25,596 nucleotides of DNA from JABSOG01 sp041583135 (GCA_041583135.1 JBFHGJ010000083.1:1-25596); one strand, 5' to 3'. Shown: positions 7,183 through 15,052, counted from the first letter of the stretch. Notes: generated by a model not told the origin, from the letters alone. Made by a program: numbers and translations.

Positions 7183-7567
7183 ACTCATATTTAAATAATC
7201 GTTTAGTCAACGCTGTTTTTGCGTGCAGGTATTTATTTGTCATCAAGTAAAAGGGAAGCTTAAATTTTTAGGGGGAAATGAGCCTGTTGAAAGCGAAATT
7301 ATCCGACTTGATAAATAACCATCTGAAATAGGTAATAAGAGGGGGGTAACTCTGCTATATTCGAGAATCGATTAGTGAATCATAGAGGGAACTGAAAAAA
7401 ATAAGTACAAATCCTGGAACGGTACTTAAAACAATCTTGTAATTGGCATAGACTAGATCGTTTTGAAAATTTGGCCAAACATGCCCTCTAAAGTGTAAGT
7501 TGCTGATGAGCAATTATTATTTTGGGCTTTGGCTGTTTTGACTGAGGTAACGTTAAAAGGTTTATTA
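7183..7567. other. 385-bp gap upstream of the defence operon
   Basis: I see no gene here. It contains the right-hand direct repeat (7471-7494) and presumably the promoter of the operon starting at 7568. No clear sigma-70 box or strong hairpin stands out. The composition is A+T rich, like the genes on both sides. Confidence 0.5.
7471..7494 (+). repeat. right copy of the direct repeat around the toxin-immunity pair
   Basis: TTGGCC (7471-7476), AAA, then CATGCCCTCTAAAGT (7480-7494). The last 15 bases match the left copy at 3964-3978 except for one base. The copies lie about 3.5 kb apart in the same orientation, with toxin and immunity genes between them. Confidence 0.5.
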
Positions 7568-8833
7568 ATGTCCGAAATTAAAGATTGGTCTCCAATACTT
7601 AATGCGTATTATCGAGAAAAATGCAGCAATAAGCATTTAGTGGAAACATTTGGCATTCAAAACGTAAGTCCAATACACAAGCAATTCCCGGAGCATATTC
7701 ATGAAAGTTTAAAATGTGAATATTGTAATGTTTCTTTAAAGTCTGCCTTTCTCAATAAAACGGCAAAGCGATCACACGAAGAATTGGTTTTCGATATACG
7801 AGTGAAGCCGCCATATCGCTCGAAACCTGTTCTATACCGTAATTCATATTTTAACAATTATCTTCTTCACAGTGGTTCCGCATACCAAACAGAGGAAGGA
7901 TATTTGGTTACTCTTCCTGTTTGTTCTGATTGTGGCCATTCGCCGGTTTTGAGCTGTGATTGTGAAGGATGCAAATCTCTTAAGGAGTTTAATACTTTTT
8001 TAGTTGCAGGGGAGCTAAAAGAGCGCTACGAAGAATATACGGATGTACCAGCACCAAATTTTGAATCTTTGTCTTGTCGCCAGATTTATAAGGCAATTTT
8101 CGCTCTCAGGTATTGCTCATTAACTCATAATACTTTCAAACTACCTTTTGAGAGTGATGAAAAAACAGAGATTATCAAAAGTGGTTTATTCATTCTTGAT
8201 GAAGATTCCATTAAACAAGCTGTATCTATGAAGTCAGTAATTGAATACGAACTTAACGAAGAATTTATCCCATTTGCTATTAATGCCAATCTTACTGCCG
8301 AAGAATGTTTAAACAAGCTAAAAGTTAAGGCTGCTATGGCTTTAGATAACAGTGAAAAGTATCTGGAAATCCTTGATTTATGGTCTGAAATTGCACTAGC
8401 TGAAGCCTTAGGTGTACTAAAACAATGCTGTGAAGAGTATAAACTTCCTTATAAGCCTGGTGAGCAAACGGTATCTGTTATTAAGAAATCATTGAGTAAA
8501 TATGGCTTAGCACAAACCGCTCGCTATATTTTCAATTCTGTCCGGTATGCGAATGATACGGGAACGCGAAAGAGCCTGAGTAAAAATCACACATTTAACC
8601 TTATTTGCGGCAATATGAATTTTTGGGTTGATGCTGACCGTGCTCGTGATTTTAAAGCGCCACCTTTTTTTAGAGGAAGTACTTACTTGTGCGAACCTGA
8701 AAGCGCTATTGCGTTTTCACATTCTTTCTTGGAACTCCATGGTATTGACTATTTTAAAGACCCTATACGTATTGCCGCTAAGAAACCAGAGCCTTCTGAA
8801 CAGATAGAAGAAAAAGAATTACAACAGGAATAA
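7568..8833 (+). CDS. cysteine-rich, probably zinc-binding protein paired with a SEFIR protein
   Basis: The 421-residue cytoplasmic protein is of unknown family. Cysteine motifs CEYC (50-53), CSDC (119-122) and CDCEGC (130-135) look like zinc ligands in the N-terminal third. The rest is largely helical, with an acidic, glutamine-rich end (EQIEEKELQQE). ATG 7568 has AAAGG seven bases upstream; the frame also opens at a TTG at 7529, which has no site. The stop is 14 bp before the SEFIR-domain gene, which has its own strong site, so the two genes are surely co-transcribed. In TIR and SEFIR defence operons the partner often senses the phage or regulates the effector. That is a guess for this gene. 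Confidence 0.75.
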   Translation: MSEIKDWSPILNAYYREKCSNKHLVETFGIQNVSPIHKQFPEHIHESLKCEYCNVSLKSAFLNKTAKRSHEELVFDIRVKPPYRSKPVLYRNSYFNNYLLHSGSAYQTEEGYLVTLPVCSDCGHSPVLSCDCEGCKSLKEFNTFLVAGELKERYEEYTDVPAPNFESLSCRQIYKAIFALRYCSLTHNTFKLPFESDEKTEIIKSGLFILDEDSIKQAVSMKSVIEYELNEEFIPFAINANLTAEECLNKLKVKAAMALDNSEKYLEILDLWSEIALAEALGVLKQCCEEYKLPYKPGEQTVSVIKKSLSKYGLAQTARYIFNSVRYANDTGTRKSLSKNHTFNLICGNMNFWVDADRARDFKAPPFFRGSTYLCEPESAIAFSHSFLELHGIDYFKDPIRIAAKKPEPSEQIEEKELQQE

Positions 8834-8847
8834 TTGGGGGTTTAGAA

Positions 8848-10023
8848 ATGTCTGAGATGATAGAAAATCCAAAAGTGTTTTTATCCTACTCTCATGACAG
8901 TGAAGAGCATAAAGAATGGGTATATAAGTTAGCTACAGCCCTTATGGAAAAAGGAATTGACACCATTCTCGATCAGTGGGATTTGGAACTTGGTGCTAAT
9001 TTGGCCAAGTTCATGGAGAATGGTTTGCTTGAGTCGGATAGGGTTCTTGTTGTGTGTACGGATAATTACAATAAAAAATCCAATGATGGCCTTGGTGGTG
9101 TTGGTTATGAAAACAATATCCTAACATCTGAGCTAATGCTAAACCAGAATACAACTAAGTTTATCCCAGTAGTTAGAGCTGTATCCACTCAGGTTAAAAC
9201 ACCAAGATGTCTTGCAACTAGGATGTATATTGACCTTTCCGATGATTCAGATCTTGAAAATTCATATAAACAGCTTATACACGAAATTTATGGACTTAAG
9301 TTAAAGCCTAAGCCTAAACTGGGAAAGAACCCGTTTATTGAACCACCAAGTACAATTCCTGTATTGAACGAAGATCGTTATACATTCTTTCATGCAAGGT
9401 TTTCTTCAGCTTTCCCAGGAGTTCGAAGTGTTGAATGGTTTGAAGGGGAGCAGGCAATCGAAAGACTAAAAGTACTACTGAAGCAGCCACTAGAAATTGA
9501 CAGTTATTATCCGATATGGTGGTGGAGGGATGGTGACCTTCAAATTTCAAAGTTTGAAGTACTAGATGGAAATATAGTCTTGCTTAATCAGAAAGAGCTT
9601 ATGGTTAATAGAATTGCAGCTGTAAATTGTGGTGCATATTACCAATCTTTTGTTTATGTAGAGACCGACCCGATGGAGCCTACGGGATTATACGAAGAGC
9701 CTGATGACAATGAGTGGCTGGAAGGAAGAGGTTATTACTATGACGAATATGCTATTTTTGGAGAACATTTGATCACTAGAGAAGAGTTTGATGATGGTGC
9801 AACTGTAATTGACGGTAAGCCTGTTGACACTAATGATCAAGCAGAGCTAAGGGTTCGTTATACTACTCCTTATAACTTTGTGATTGCTGCTCATAGTTCT
9901 CCAATTAATAATACTGCTTATGACCGCAGAAGGAGGACTATATTTAAGGAAATTATTTTAGGTAAAACTACTGTAGATGTTTTGATTAATGAAGTTTTAA
10001 ATTTGCCACGGCGTAGCCGCTGA
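8848..10023 (+). CDS. SEFIR/TIR-domain protein, candidate anti-phage effector
   Basis: The 391-residue protein opens with a SEFIR/TIR fold: PKVFLSYSHDSEEHKEWV (8-25), then GIDTILDQWDLELGANL (36-52), ESDRVLVVCTDNY (62-74) and GGVGYENNI (83-91). Bacterial TIR-like domains of this type often cleave NAD+ when infection is sensed and starve the cell. E88 is a candidate for the catalytic glutamate, which I cannot confirm without alignment. The C-terminal half (about 165-391) is an unfamiliar beta-rich domain with many aromatic residues (PIWWWRDGDLQISKFEVLDG), probably the sensor or assembly part. GGGGG lies 10 bases before ATG 8848. It is the second gene of an operon with the cysteine-rich protein. 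Its place near an island end fits a defence cargo. Confidence 0.8.
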   Translation: MSEMIENPKVFLSYSHDSEEHKEWVYKLATALMEKGIDTILDQWDLELGANLAKFMENGLLESDRVLVVCTDNYNKKSNDGLGGVGYENNILTSELMLNQNTTKFIPVVRAVSTQVKTPRCLATRMYIDLSDDSDLENSYKQLIHEIYGLKLKPKPKLGKNPFIEPPSTIPVLNEDRYTFFHARFSSAFPGVRSVEWFEGEQAIERLKVLLKQPLEIDSYYPIWWWRDGDLQISKFEVLDGNIVLLNQKELMVNRIAAVNCGAYYQSFVYVETDPMEPTGLYEEPDDNEWLEGRGYYYDEYAIFGEHLITREEFDDGATVIDGKPVDTNDQAELRVRYTTPYNFVIAAHSSPINNTAYDRRRRTIFKEIILGKTTVDVLINEVLNLPRRSR

Positions 10024-10147
10024 AAGTGACCTTAAATTACTGGTATTGGAAATATCGCTTTAATTGCTTGGCAGGGATCTTTCAATAAACTATAATTATA
10101 TCCAGTAAAAGCCCTTAGTAGGACCAGATTTTACAGTCAATTAAGTC

Positions 10148-10168
10148 TGGTGCTACTTATGGTGCTAC
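10148..10168 (+). repeat. tandem TGGTGCTAC repeats near the island end
   Basis: TGGTGCTAC occurs at 10148-10156 and again at 10160-10168, a period of 12 bases, about 50 bases before the tRNA 3' end. Short direct repeats at this distance from an attachment core are typical of tyrosine-integrase arm sites. A related inverted pattern (GCACCCAATAGCACC) lies at about 11350-11364. Confidence 0.45.
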
Positions 10169-10218
10169 CTTTAAAACTGAACTTATAAAAGTGATGGTAA
10201 ATCATATGCTTATAGCCC

Positions 10219-10244
10219 GTGTTCAAGTCCGGCCCTCGGCACCA
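10219..10244 (+). other. tRNA-Leu 3' end, probable attachment site (attR)
   Basis: The plus strand shows the last third of a tRNA-Leu: T-loop TTCAAGT (10222-10228), T-stem 3' strand CCGGC (10229-10233), acceptor 3' strand CCTCGGC (10234-10240) and ACCA (10241-10244). The 5' strand of the T-stem should read GCCGG but reads CCGTG, and no anticodon arm or acceptor 5' strand lies upstream. So this is not a working gene. It is the displaced tRNA end left when an element integrates into the 3' half of a tRNA-Leu gene. The strong terminator right after it would be the original tRNA terminator. The tRNA resembles the leucine CAA type, a frequent integration target. Confidence 0.75.
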
Positions 10245-10254
10245 CAGATTTATG

Positions 10255-10302
10255 AAAAACACAAAACCCCGGGTTGAAAAACACCCGGGGTTTTGTGTTT
10301 TT
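10255..10302 (+). terminator. strong terminator after the tRNA-Leu end
   Basis: A perfect 20-bp inverted repeat: arm 10255-10274 (A-rich, then ACCCCGGGT) and arm 10283-10302 (ACCCGGGG, then TTTTGTGTTTTT), with an 8-base loop. A G+C stem core followed by a long T-tract is a textbook intrinsic terminator. Its position suits a tRNA gene. Confidence 0.9.
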
Positions 10303-10341
10303 ATAAGCCGGGTTTCGGGGGACACCTGAAAGCGCAGAGGC

Positions 10342-10434
10342 GTGTTCAAGTATGAAAGCCATCCCTAGCTTTCACCCTGCGGGCCTGCTTCGCAGTGCCA
10401 AAATGTCCCTGACATTTTTGGTCCGGCCCTCGGC
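10342..10434 (+). repeat. second tRNA-Leu 3' fragment split by a 71-bp hairpin insert
   Basis: GTGTTCAAG (10342-10350) and TCCGGCCCTCGGC (10422-10434) together rebuild the segment seen at 10219-10240. Between them sit 71 bases made of three successive hairpins: GAAAGC (10354-10359) with GCTTTC (10368-10373); CTGCG (10377-10381) with CGCAG (10391-10395); CCAAAATGTC (10398-10407) with GACATTTTTGG (10411-10421). GT occurs at both junctions and may be a 2-bp duplication. The fragment lacks CCA (it reads GCGA). This looks like a REP- or MITE-like element inserted in a duplicate attachment site. Confidence 0.7.
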
Positions 10435-10604
10435 GCGATTGATTTTCAGTCTTGTTTAGAGGGTTGTCTATTTTGCTAGGTGAAATTTAAATTCTCGTAC
10501 TTGACCTAGGTAAGGTTCTTATTCTAAAATCTGTCTTCGGTCCAAGGTGCCGCCCCGTTGCAAAGAAGGGAAAACCTCTGTAAATTATTTAAACATTTTA
10601 TTTT

Positions 10605-10660
10605 AGAAAGCCGAAGCAAGCAGCGTGCTACACGTAGTTATTAAGCTATGTGCGCTTTCT
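10605..10660 (+). promoter_or_regulatory. structured leader before the gene at 10675
   Basis: AGAAAGC (10605-10611) pairs with GCTTTCT (10654-10660), and CACGTAG (10631-10637) pairs with CTATGTG (10646-10652) with one G-U or mismatch. The structure ends four bases before the GGAG ribosome-binding site of the next gene, so it could affect its translation. It could also be a chance fold. Confidence 0.35.
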
Positions 10661-10674
10661 AGTTGGAGTTTAAA

Positions 10675-11274
10675 ATGTTTGAATATCAAGAGTGTGTCAA
10701 TTCAGTCAAAAATCTCGCCAAACAAGCTCGTAGCTATTACCCATCACTTAATTGGAAGCATAATCAATGGCTCAACCATTATGCAAAGGCATTTGGCTAT
10801 CAAGGCTACAATCACTTTTGTTCAACTTTAGAAGGTTTTCCAAAAGACCAACTTCAAAATGTCTCCCTAAAGCTACTACGAATGTACTGCGAAAAAATAG
10901 AACCTAGTCTTGATTGTCCTTATTATGAGTATTATTCATTCTATGGCAGTGAGAACATTGAAACTGGTTTTTACAGCCAATACATTGGCTGGGATAAAAA
11001 CGGAGAAGAAGTGCGGGTACCAAGGCCACTTATTGGCCTAGGGAGCGTCAAGAACCAGCGCAAACTTGGCAAAAAGCCCATTTATGTTATTGAAGATGAG
11101 AAGCACTTGATTGCTTGGTTATTTGTATGGAAAGGTACGGCTTATATTGCTGAAGGTCTTGCAAAAGACTTTTTCAAAAGTAATTTTGACAAAGAGAAAT
11201 TGGTTTGCAATGACGTCGATATGGATGTTGTTCAGCTACGCTATAGAGAGCGTATGAGCCACATTTTTGGTTAA
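10675..11274 (+). CDS. unidentified 199-residue cytoplasmic protein
   Basis: ATG 10675 is chosen because GGAG (10665-10668) lies six bases upstream; the frame also opens at a TTG at 10663, which has no site. The N-terminal 45 residues (LAKQARSYYPSLNWKHNQWLNHYAKAFGY) resemble the short helical N-terminal module in several Shewanella, Pseudoalteromonas and phage hypothetical proteins, with a Gly-Tyr turn near QGYNHF. The rest has many aromatic residues (YYEYYSFYG) and no motif I know. There is no signal peptide. It stands alone between the attachment-site remnants and a strong terminator, so it may be cargo of a second small element or a boundary gene. Function unknown. Confidence 0.7.
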   Translation: MFEYQECVNSVKNLAKQARSYYPSLNWKHNQWLNHYAKAFGYQGYNHFCSTLEGFPKDQLQNVSLKLLRMYCEKIEPSLDCPYYEYYSFYGSENIETGFYSQYIGWDKNGEEVRVPRPLIGLGSVKNQRKLGKKPIYVIEDEKHLIAWLFVWKGTAYIAEGLAKDFFKSNFDKEKLVCNDVDMDVVQLRYRERMSHIFG

Positions 11275-11297
11275 AGTGGTTAGTTTCCACGAATCGA

Positions 11298-11333
11298 TTA
11301 AAGCCGAGGTTTTGTAAGAGGCCTCGGCTTTAA
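11298..11333 (+). terminator. terminator of the 199-residue protein gene
   Basis: TTAAAGCCGAGG (11298-11309) pairs perfectly with CCTCGGCTTTAA (11322-11333), 24 bases after the stop codon, and TTAGTTT follows. It fits an intrinsic terminator. The CCTCGGC arm resembles the tRNA acceptor but this is not a tRNA. Confidence 0.85.
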
Positions 11334-11498
11334 TTAGTTTCCTCTTAACTGCACCCAATAGCACCTGAAACTAGCGTATGAACGTTATCAAAATAACAGT
11401 CTTTTCAACATCAAAATGCCACTAGGCGAACTAGGGTTATACAGGGGGAGATTTACCCTTAAAGCGCTATTAATATATTGCCCTTAAAATCGCTTAAC

Positions 11499-12017
11499 CT
11501 AGCGCTTTATAGCCTGTAAGCGGGCGTATGCCTCATCTAGCTTTGTCCATAGCTCATCGCATAGGTTAGGGCGATAGGCGGCTTTTTTAAAGGCGGGGTA
11601 TTCGCTGCGGTACATATCAATCTTTTTACAGTAGTTGTCGGCAATGCAGGCTTGAGTGTTGGCGAGGCGGTCAGCGGCTTTTACGATTAGCGCCCAGCGC
11701 TGTTCGCTCAGTGGGTCAACCATGGCGAGCTTTTGGTGCGACTGTTCTTTTCGTTGTTGGCGGTCTTTAATATCCGGGTCGGTGAGTACCAAAAGGCTTT
11801 TGGCTACTTCGCTGCCAAACTGGTTCTCAATATTTTCAAGACTTACAGATGTATCCTCCACTACGTCATGTAAGTACGCCAATATTGTCGCGGCTTCGCC
11901 ATAAGGCTGCGCCAACGCAACCACTTGACTGACGTGATACATATAGGGTTTGGAGCCGTATTTTTGACCGCGATGGGCATTTTCAGCCAGTGTTTTTGCG
12001 TCGTTTACTGTTGTCAT
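11499..12017 (-). CDS. HD-domain phosphohydrolase, MESH1/SpoT-like
   Basis: This 172-residue protein is a stand-alone HD hydrolase of the RelA/SpoT hydrolase group. It shows the family metal and substrate residues: AHRGQKYGSKPYMYH (14-28) with H28, then HDVVED (50-55) and KAADRLANT (113-121) with D116 and N120. The same set is found in human MESH1 and bacterial small alarmone hydrolases, which remove pyrophosphate from (p)ppGpp. The length is close to MESH1 (about 180). Its substrate could be (p)ppGpp or another nucleotide; the sequence alone cannot say. It acts in the cytoplasm and is transcribed away from the lipoprotein gene to its right. The upstream site is weak (start ATG at 12017). Confidence 0.8.
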   Translation of the reverse strand: MTTVNDAKTLAENAHRGQKYGSKPYMYHVSQVVALAQPYGEAATILAYLHDVVEDTSVSLENIENQFGSEVAKSLLVLTDPDIKDRQQRKEQSHQKLAMVDPLSEQRWALIVKAADRLANTQACIADNYCKKIDMYRSEYPAFKKAAYRPNLCDELWTKLDEAYARLQAIKR

Positions 12018-12369
12018 CGTTTTATCACTTAGTCTTAGAGATTGCTAAACCGCATGCTGCTATCAAAATAATGGCGGCAAGGGTATATCAAATTTATCCA
12101 GTGTTCGCGATTTTTGTCGAGGCGAAGTTTTAAGGAAACTACGCTAACCAACCCTAAAATTGCGATTAAAATGCACTAAAAATTGTCAATATATCCACTT
12201 TATCCCAGTTTGTTTGCCAATTATCCCGCGATAAATGTCGTTCGTCTTATTCTTTATTGATATAAAGTTTACATTTGACTAACTTTAAAGTGCTATCGAT
12301 AGCGTTTTATTGATTCTAAATGGGATCGTTTCAAGCCCTTTTTGGGGTTGTAATACAGAGGAAGAAAAT
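12018..12369. promoter_or_regulatory. divergent promoter region between the HD hydrolase and lipoprotein genes
   Basis: This 352-bp gap is A+T rich and must hold promoters for both diverging genes. A perfect 12-bp palindrome GCTATCGATAGC lies at 12292-12303, about 70 bases before the lipoprotein start, followed by GTTTTATTG. It may be an operator. No other firm element is visible. Confidence 0.4.
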
Positions 12370-12885
12370 ATGATGAAGAAAATGAGTTTAATTGCGCTAT
12401 GTGGTGTTCAGTTGTTTTCAGCTGGTTGTGCTTCTGTTGCAATGCAACGGGATATTGCCGACGGTCACTACGTGTTAGAGGGATTAACTGCTGAAACCTT
12501 ACAGTACAACGAATACCTAACCAGAGGTTGTTATAAAACCTACCGTGGTGAACGTGTTGCTGGCGGCGTTAAAGAGTTGCCCGCCGGAACCGATCAATTT
12601 TGGGTGGAGGCAAGCGTGTCTAAACCGGGTATTCCGGGCGTTCGTTATGCCTATGTGCAGCTAACCGGTGAGTTCAAGCCTCAAAAACGCTATATGCTTA
12701 ATCGCGAGCGCAAAGGCAATGAAGTGAAAATCTGGGCGGAAGACAGCGCCACTAAAGAAGTGGTATCTAACGTCGCGATTGCACAGTATCAGCCGCAAGC
12801 GCCGATTGAAAACAACCGTCGTCGCTCAATTTGTGGTGAAGATCAGCAAAACTTACCCGCCTCACAAAAGGTGACGGCAAAATAG
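12370..12885 (+). CDS. small lipoprotein, unidentified
   Basis: The 171-residue protein starts MMKKMSLIALCGVQLFSAGC. GAGG (12358-12361) lies eight bases before ATG 12370. The frame opens earlier, at 12310, but those extra residues lack a site and spoil the signal peptide. A short positively charged start, a hydrophobic core and FSAGC with C20 make a lipoprotein signal, though F-S-A before G-C is not the commonest lipobox. The mature part is small, mixed and basic at the end (NNRRRS), with a pair of cysteines (about C58 and C157) that could form a disulfide. No family is recognised. It would sit in the periplasm, anchored to the inner face of the outer membrane. Confidence 0.75.
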   Translation: MMKKMSLIALCGVQLFSAGCASVAMQRDIADGHYVLEGLTAETLQYNEYLTRGCYKTYRGERVAGGVKELPAGTDQFWVEASVSKPGIPGVRYAYVQLTGEFKPQKRYMLNRERKGNEVKIWAEDSATKEVVSNVAIAQYQPQAPIENNRRRSICGEDQQNLPASQKVTAK

Positions 12886-12916
12886 GCACCATTGAGATAA
12901 TCAATTTTTAGACAGT

Positions 12917-12962
12917 AACAGGCAGATCAGTTGCGGCACACGCCACTTTTGGTCTGCTTGTT
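12917..12962 (+). terminator. weak inverted repeat after the lipoprotein gene
   Basis: AACAGGCAGATC (12917-12928) pairs with GGTCTGCTTGTT (12951-12962) at 10 of 12 positions, around a 22-base loop. It lies 32 bases after the lipoprotein stop. The long loop and missing U-run make it a weak candidate. Confidence 0.3.
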
Positions 12963-13145
12963 TAACACCCCAACCACAATTAAACCTACAAGCTACTCCC
13001 GCCTAACTTTGGCCATAAAACCTGACCTTTTCTTCTAGCATGTAAATTGACCATGCGTCGCTAGATTCACAGTTGCTTAATCAATTCGCCACACTCTTGT
13101 GCTATCTTAAATAGTGACAACAATAACTTACCATAAGGAAATTAT

Positions 13146-14999
13146 ATGCATAGCGGCGATATTATGTATCAGGCGCTGATCTTTTTGTTGGCTGCCATTG
13201 TTTCAGTACCCATTGCCAAAAGGCTTGGCTTAGGCTCTGTCTTAGGTTATTTGGTGGCGGGTGTGATCATTGGCCCTTATATGTTGGCGTTGGTGGCTGA
13301 AGATGTAAAAAGTATTATGCACTTTGCCGAGTTTGGAGTGGTGATGATGCTGTTTTTGGTCGGTCTTGAGCTACAGCCCAAGGTGTTATGGAAAATGCGC
13401 ACGCCCATTGTGGGTTTGGGAGGATTGCAGGTGCTGGTGACGACCATTGTCGGTGCCTTGGTGGCTATTGCCATTGGCTTTGCTTGGCAAACGGCCTTTG
13501 CCATTGGGATGATTTTGGCGATGTCGTCAACGGCCATTGTGCTGCAATCACTCAATGAAAAAGGGCTGATGGGCTCTGAGGCAGGGCAGAGCGCTTTTGC
13601 CGTTTTGTTGTTTCAAGATATCGCGGTTATTCCGATGTTGGCGTTGTTGCCGCTGTTGGCTGTCGGTATGGAGCCGATGACGCAAACGGTGGTCGATAGC
13701 CATAAGCATATGGGGCTAAGTAGCTGGCAGTATGGTGTGGTGGTGTTTTTGGTGATCGCCGCTTTGGTTGCGGCGGGGCACTTTTTGGTGCGACCGTTAT
13801 TTCGTTTTATTGCGCAAACCCGCTTGAGGGAGATATTTACAGCCACCGCTTTGGCATTGGTGATTGGTATTTCTATGCTGATGGAGCTGATTGGTCTGTC
13901 GGCTGCTTTGGGGGCGTTTATCGCCGGGGTTGTGTTGGCCGAGAGTGAATATCGTCATGAGTTGGAAGCGGAAATTCAACCCTTTAAGGGATTGTTGCTC
14001 GGGGTGTTTTTCATTACGGTCGGTGCCAGTATCAACTTTAGCGTGTTGCGTGAATCGCCGTTGATCATTGCTCAGTTGCTTGCGTTGTTGGTGGTGATCA
14101 AGGTAGTAGTGCTTTACGGTTTGGCAAAGCTGTTTAAAATGCAAAAGCATCAACAGGCCACTTTTACTTATGCTTTGGCACATAGCGGCGAGTTTTGTTT
14201 TGTGCTGTTTTCATTCTCTGAGCAAAATGGGGTGCTGCCTACGGCAATTACCGAACCTTTGGTGGTTGTGGTTGCACTGTCTATGGCTATCACGCCATTG
14301 TTGATGATTTTTAACGAGCGTGTCGTTCAGCCACTGATGAGCAAAATCGAACAAGTAAAAGCGGACGATAAAGCCGATGATGTGCAAGCGCATGGTGCGA
14401 AGGTGTTAATTGCCGGCTTCGGCCGTTTTGGCCAAATTGTAGATCGCTCTCTTAATTTAACCGGTATTACGACGACGGTACTTGAAACCGACCCTGATCA
14501 GGTGAACCAACTACGTAAGTTTGGTCACCGGGTATATTATGGCGATCTATCTCGACTAGAGCTGTTGCATGCCGCTGGCGCGCAGCAAGCAGAACTGTTA
14601 ATCATTGCCGTGCCGGATCATGAAAAGGTCAAAACGATTGTTCAGATCTGCCGTAAACACTATCCCAATCTAAGACTGTTCGCCCGTGCCAGTGGTCGTA
14701 TCGAAGCCAGTGAGTTGAATCAAATGGGGGTTGACGTATTTGTCAGAGAGACTTTTCACTCGGCTCTATATATGAGTGAGCGAGCCATGAGCGCGCTGGG
14801 GATGCCGCATGATGAAGTTAAACGTATTATTACTACCTTTAAAGAGATGGATGAACTGCACGTCAGGGAAATGGCGGATCTGGTTGATGACGAGAAGGCT
14901 TTCATTTCTCAAGCCCATAAGAATAAAGCCGAACTTGAACGGGTGTTGCAGTTTGATTTTGATGATATGAGTGGACGGGTAGAGGTCGATCGGGCTTAA
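13146..14999 (+). CDS. CPA2 cation:proton antiporter, KefB/KefC type
   Basis: This 617-residue inner-membrane protein follows E. coli KefC closely from end to end: RLGLGSVLGYLVAGVIIGP (about 25-43), HFAEFGVVMMLFLVGLEL (about 59-76), SSTAIVLQ and FAVLLFQDIAVIP, EYRHELEAEIQPFKGLLLGVFF. These make the 12-13 helix exchanger domain (1 to about 400). A cytoplasmic TrkA-N/RCK domain begins near residue 418 with VLIAGFGRFGQ (GxGxxG at 424-429) and senses nucleotide or glutathione adducts in the family. The protein exports K+ in exchange for H+ when activated, protecting against electrophiles. AAGGA lies upstream of ATG 13146. No kefF/kefG partner gene is adjacent, so whether it is a KefB or a KefC is not decided. 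Confidence 0.92.
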   Translation: MHSGDIMYQALIFLLAAIVSVPIAKRLGLGSVLGYLVAGVIIGPYMLALVAEDVKSIMHFAEFGVVMMLFLVGLELQPKVLWKMRTPIVGLGGLQVLVTTIVGALVAIAIGFAWQTAFAIGMILAMSSTAIVLQSLNEKGLMGSEAGQSAFAVLLFQDIAVIPMLALLPLLAVGMEPMTQTVVDSHKHMGLSSWQYGVVVFLVIAALVAAGHFLVRPLFRFIAQTRLREIFTATALALVIGISMLMELIGLSAALGAFIAGVVLAESEYRHELEAEIQPFKGLLLGVFFITVGASINFSVLRESPLIIAQLLALLVVIKVVVLYGLAKLFKMQKHQQATFTYALAHSGEFCFVLFSFSEQNGVLPTAITEPLVVVVALSMAITPLLMIFNERVVQPLMSKIEQVKADDKADDVQAHGAKVLIAGFGRFGQIVDRSLNLTGITTTVLETDPDQVNQLRKFGHRVYYGDLSRLELLHAAGAQQAELLIIAVPDHEKVKTIVQICRKHYPNLRLFARASGRIEASELNQMGVDVFVRETFHSALYMSERAMSALGMPHDEVKRIITTFKEMDELHVREMADLVDDEKAFISQAHKNKAELERVLQFDFDDMSGRVEVDRA

Positions 15000-15052
15000 G
15001 TTTTTTAGCAACGGTGTGTTTGTGGTTTGTCTAAAATATGGTAAGTTTAATT

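Noticed and set aside
3952..7494. Integron cassettes with attC sites
   Set aside because: The direct repeats lack the paired GTTRRRY/RYYYAAC core sites and the folded form of attC.
10160..10244. A complete tRNA-Leu gene ending at 10244
   Set aside because: The T-stem 5' strand does not pair with CCGGC, and no acceptor 5' strand (GCCGAGG) or anticodon arm is found upstream. Only the 3' end is present.
11298..11333. GCCGAGG and CCTCGGC as the two acceptor strands of a tRNA
   Set aside because: They are only about 20 bases apart and form a simple hairpin after a stop codon. This is a terminator.
13277..14393. Minus-strand frames within the antiporter gene
   Set aside because: They are shadows of a strongly coding plus-strand gene, without ribosome-binding sites or protein-like composition.
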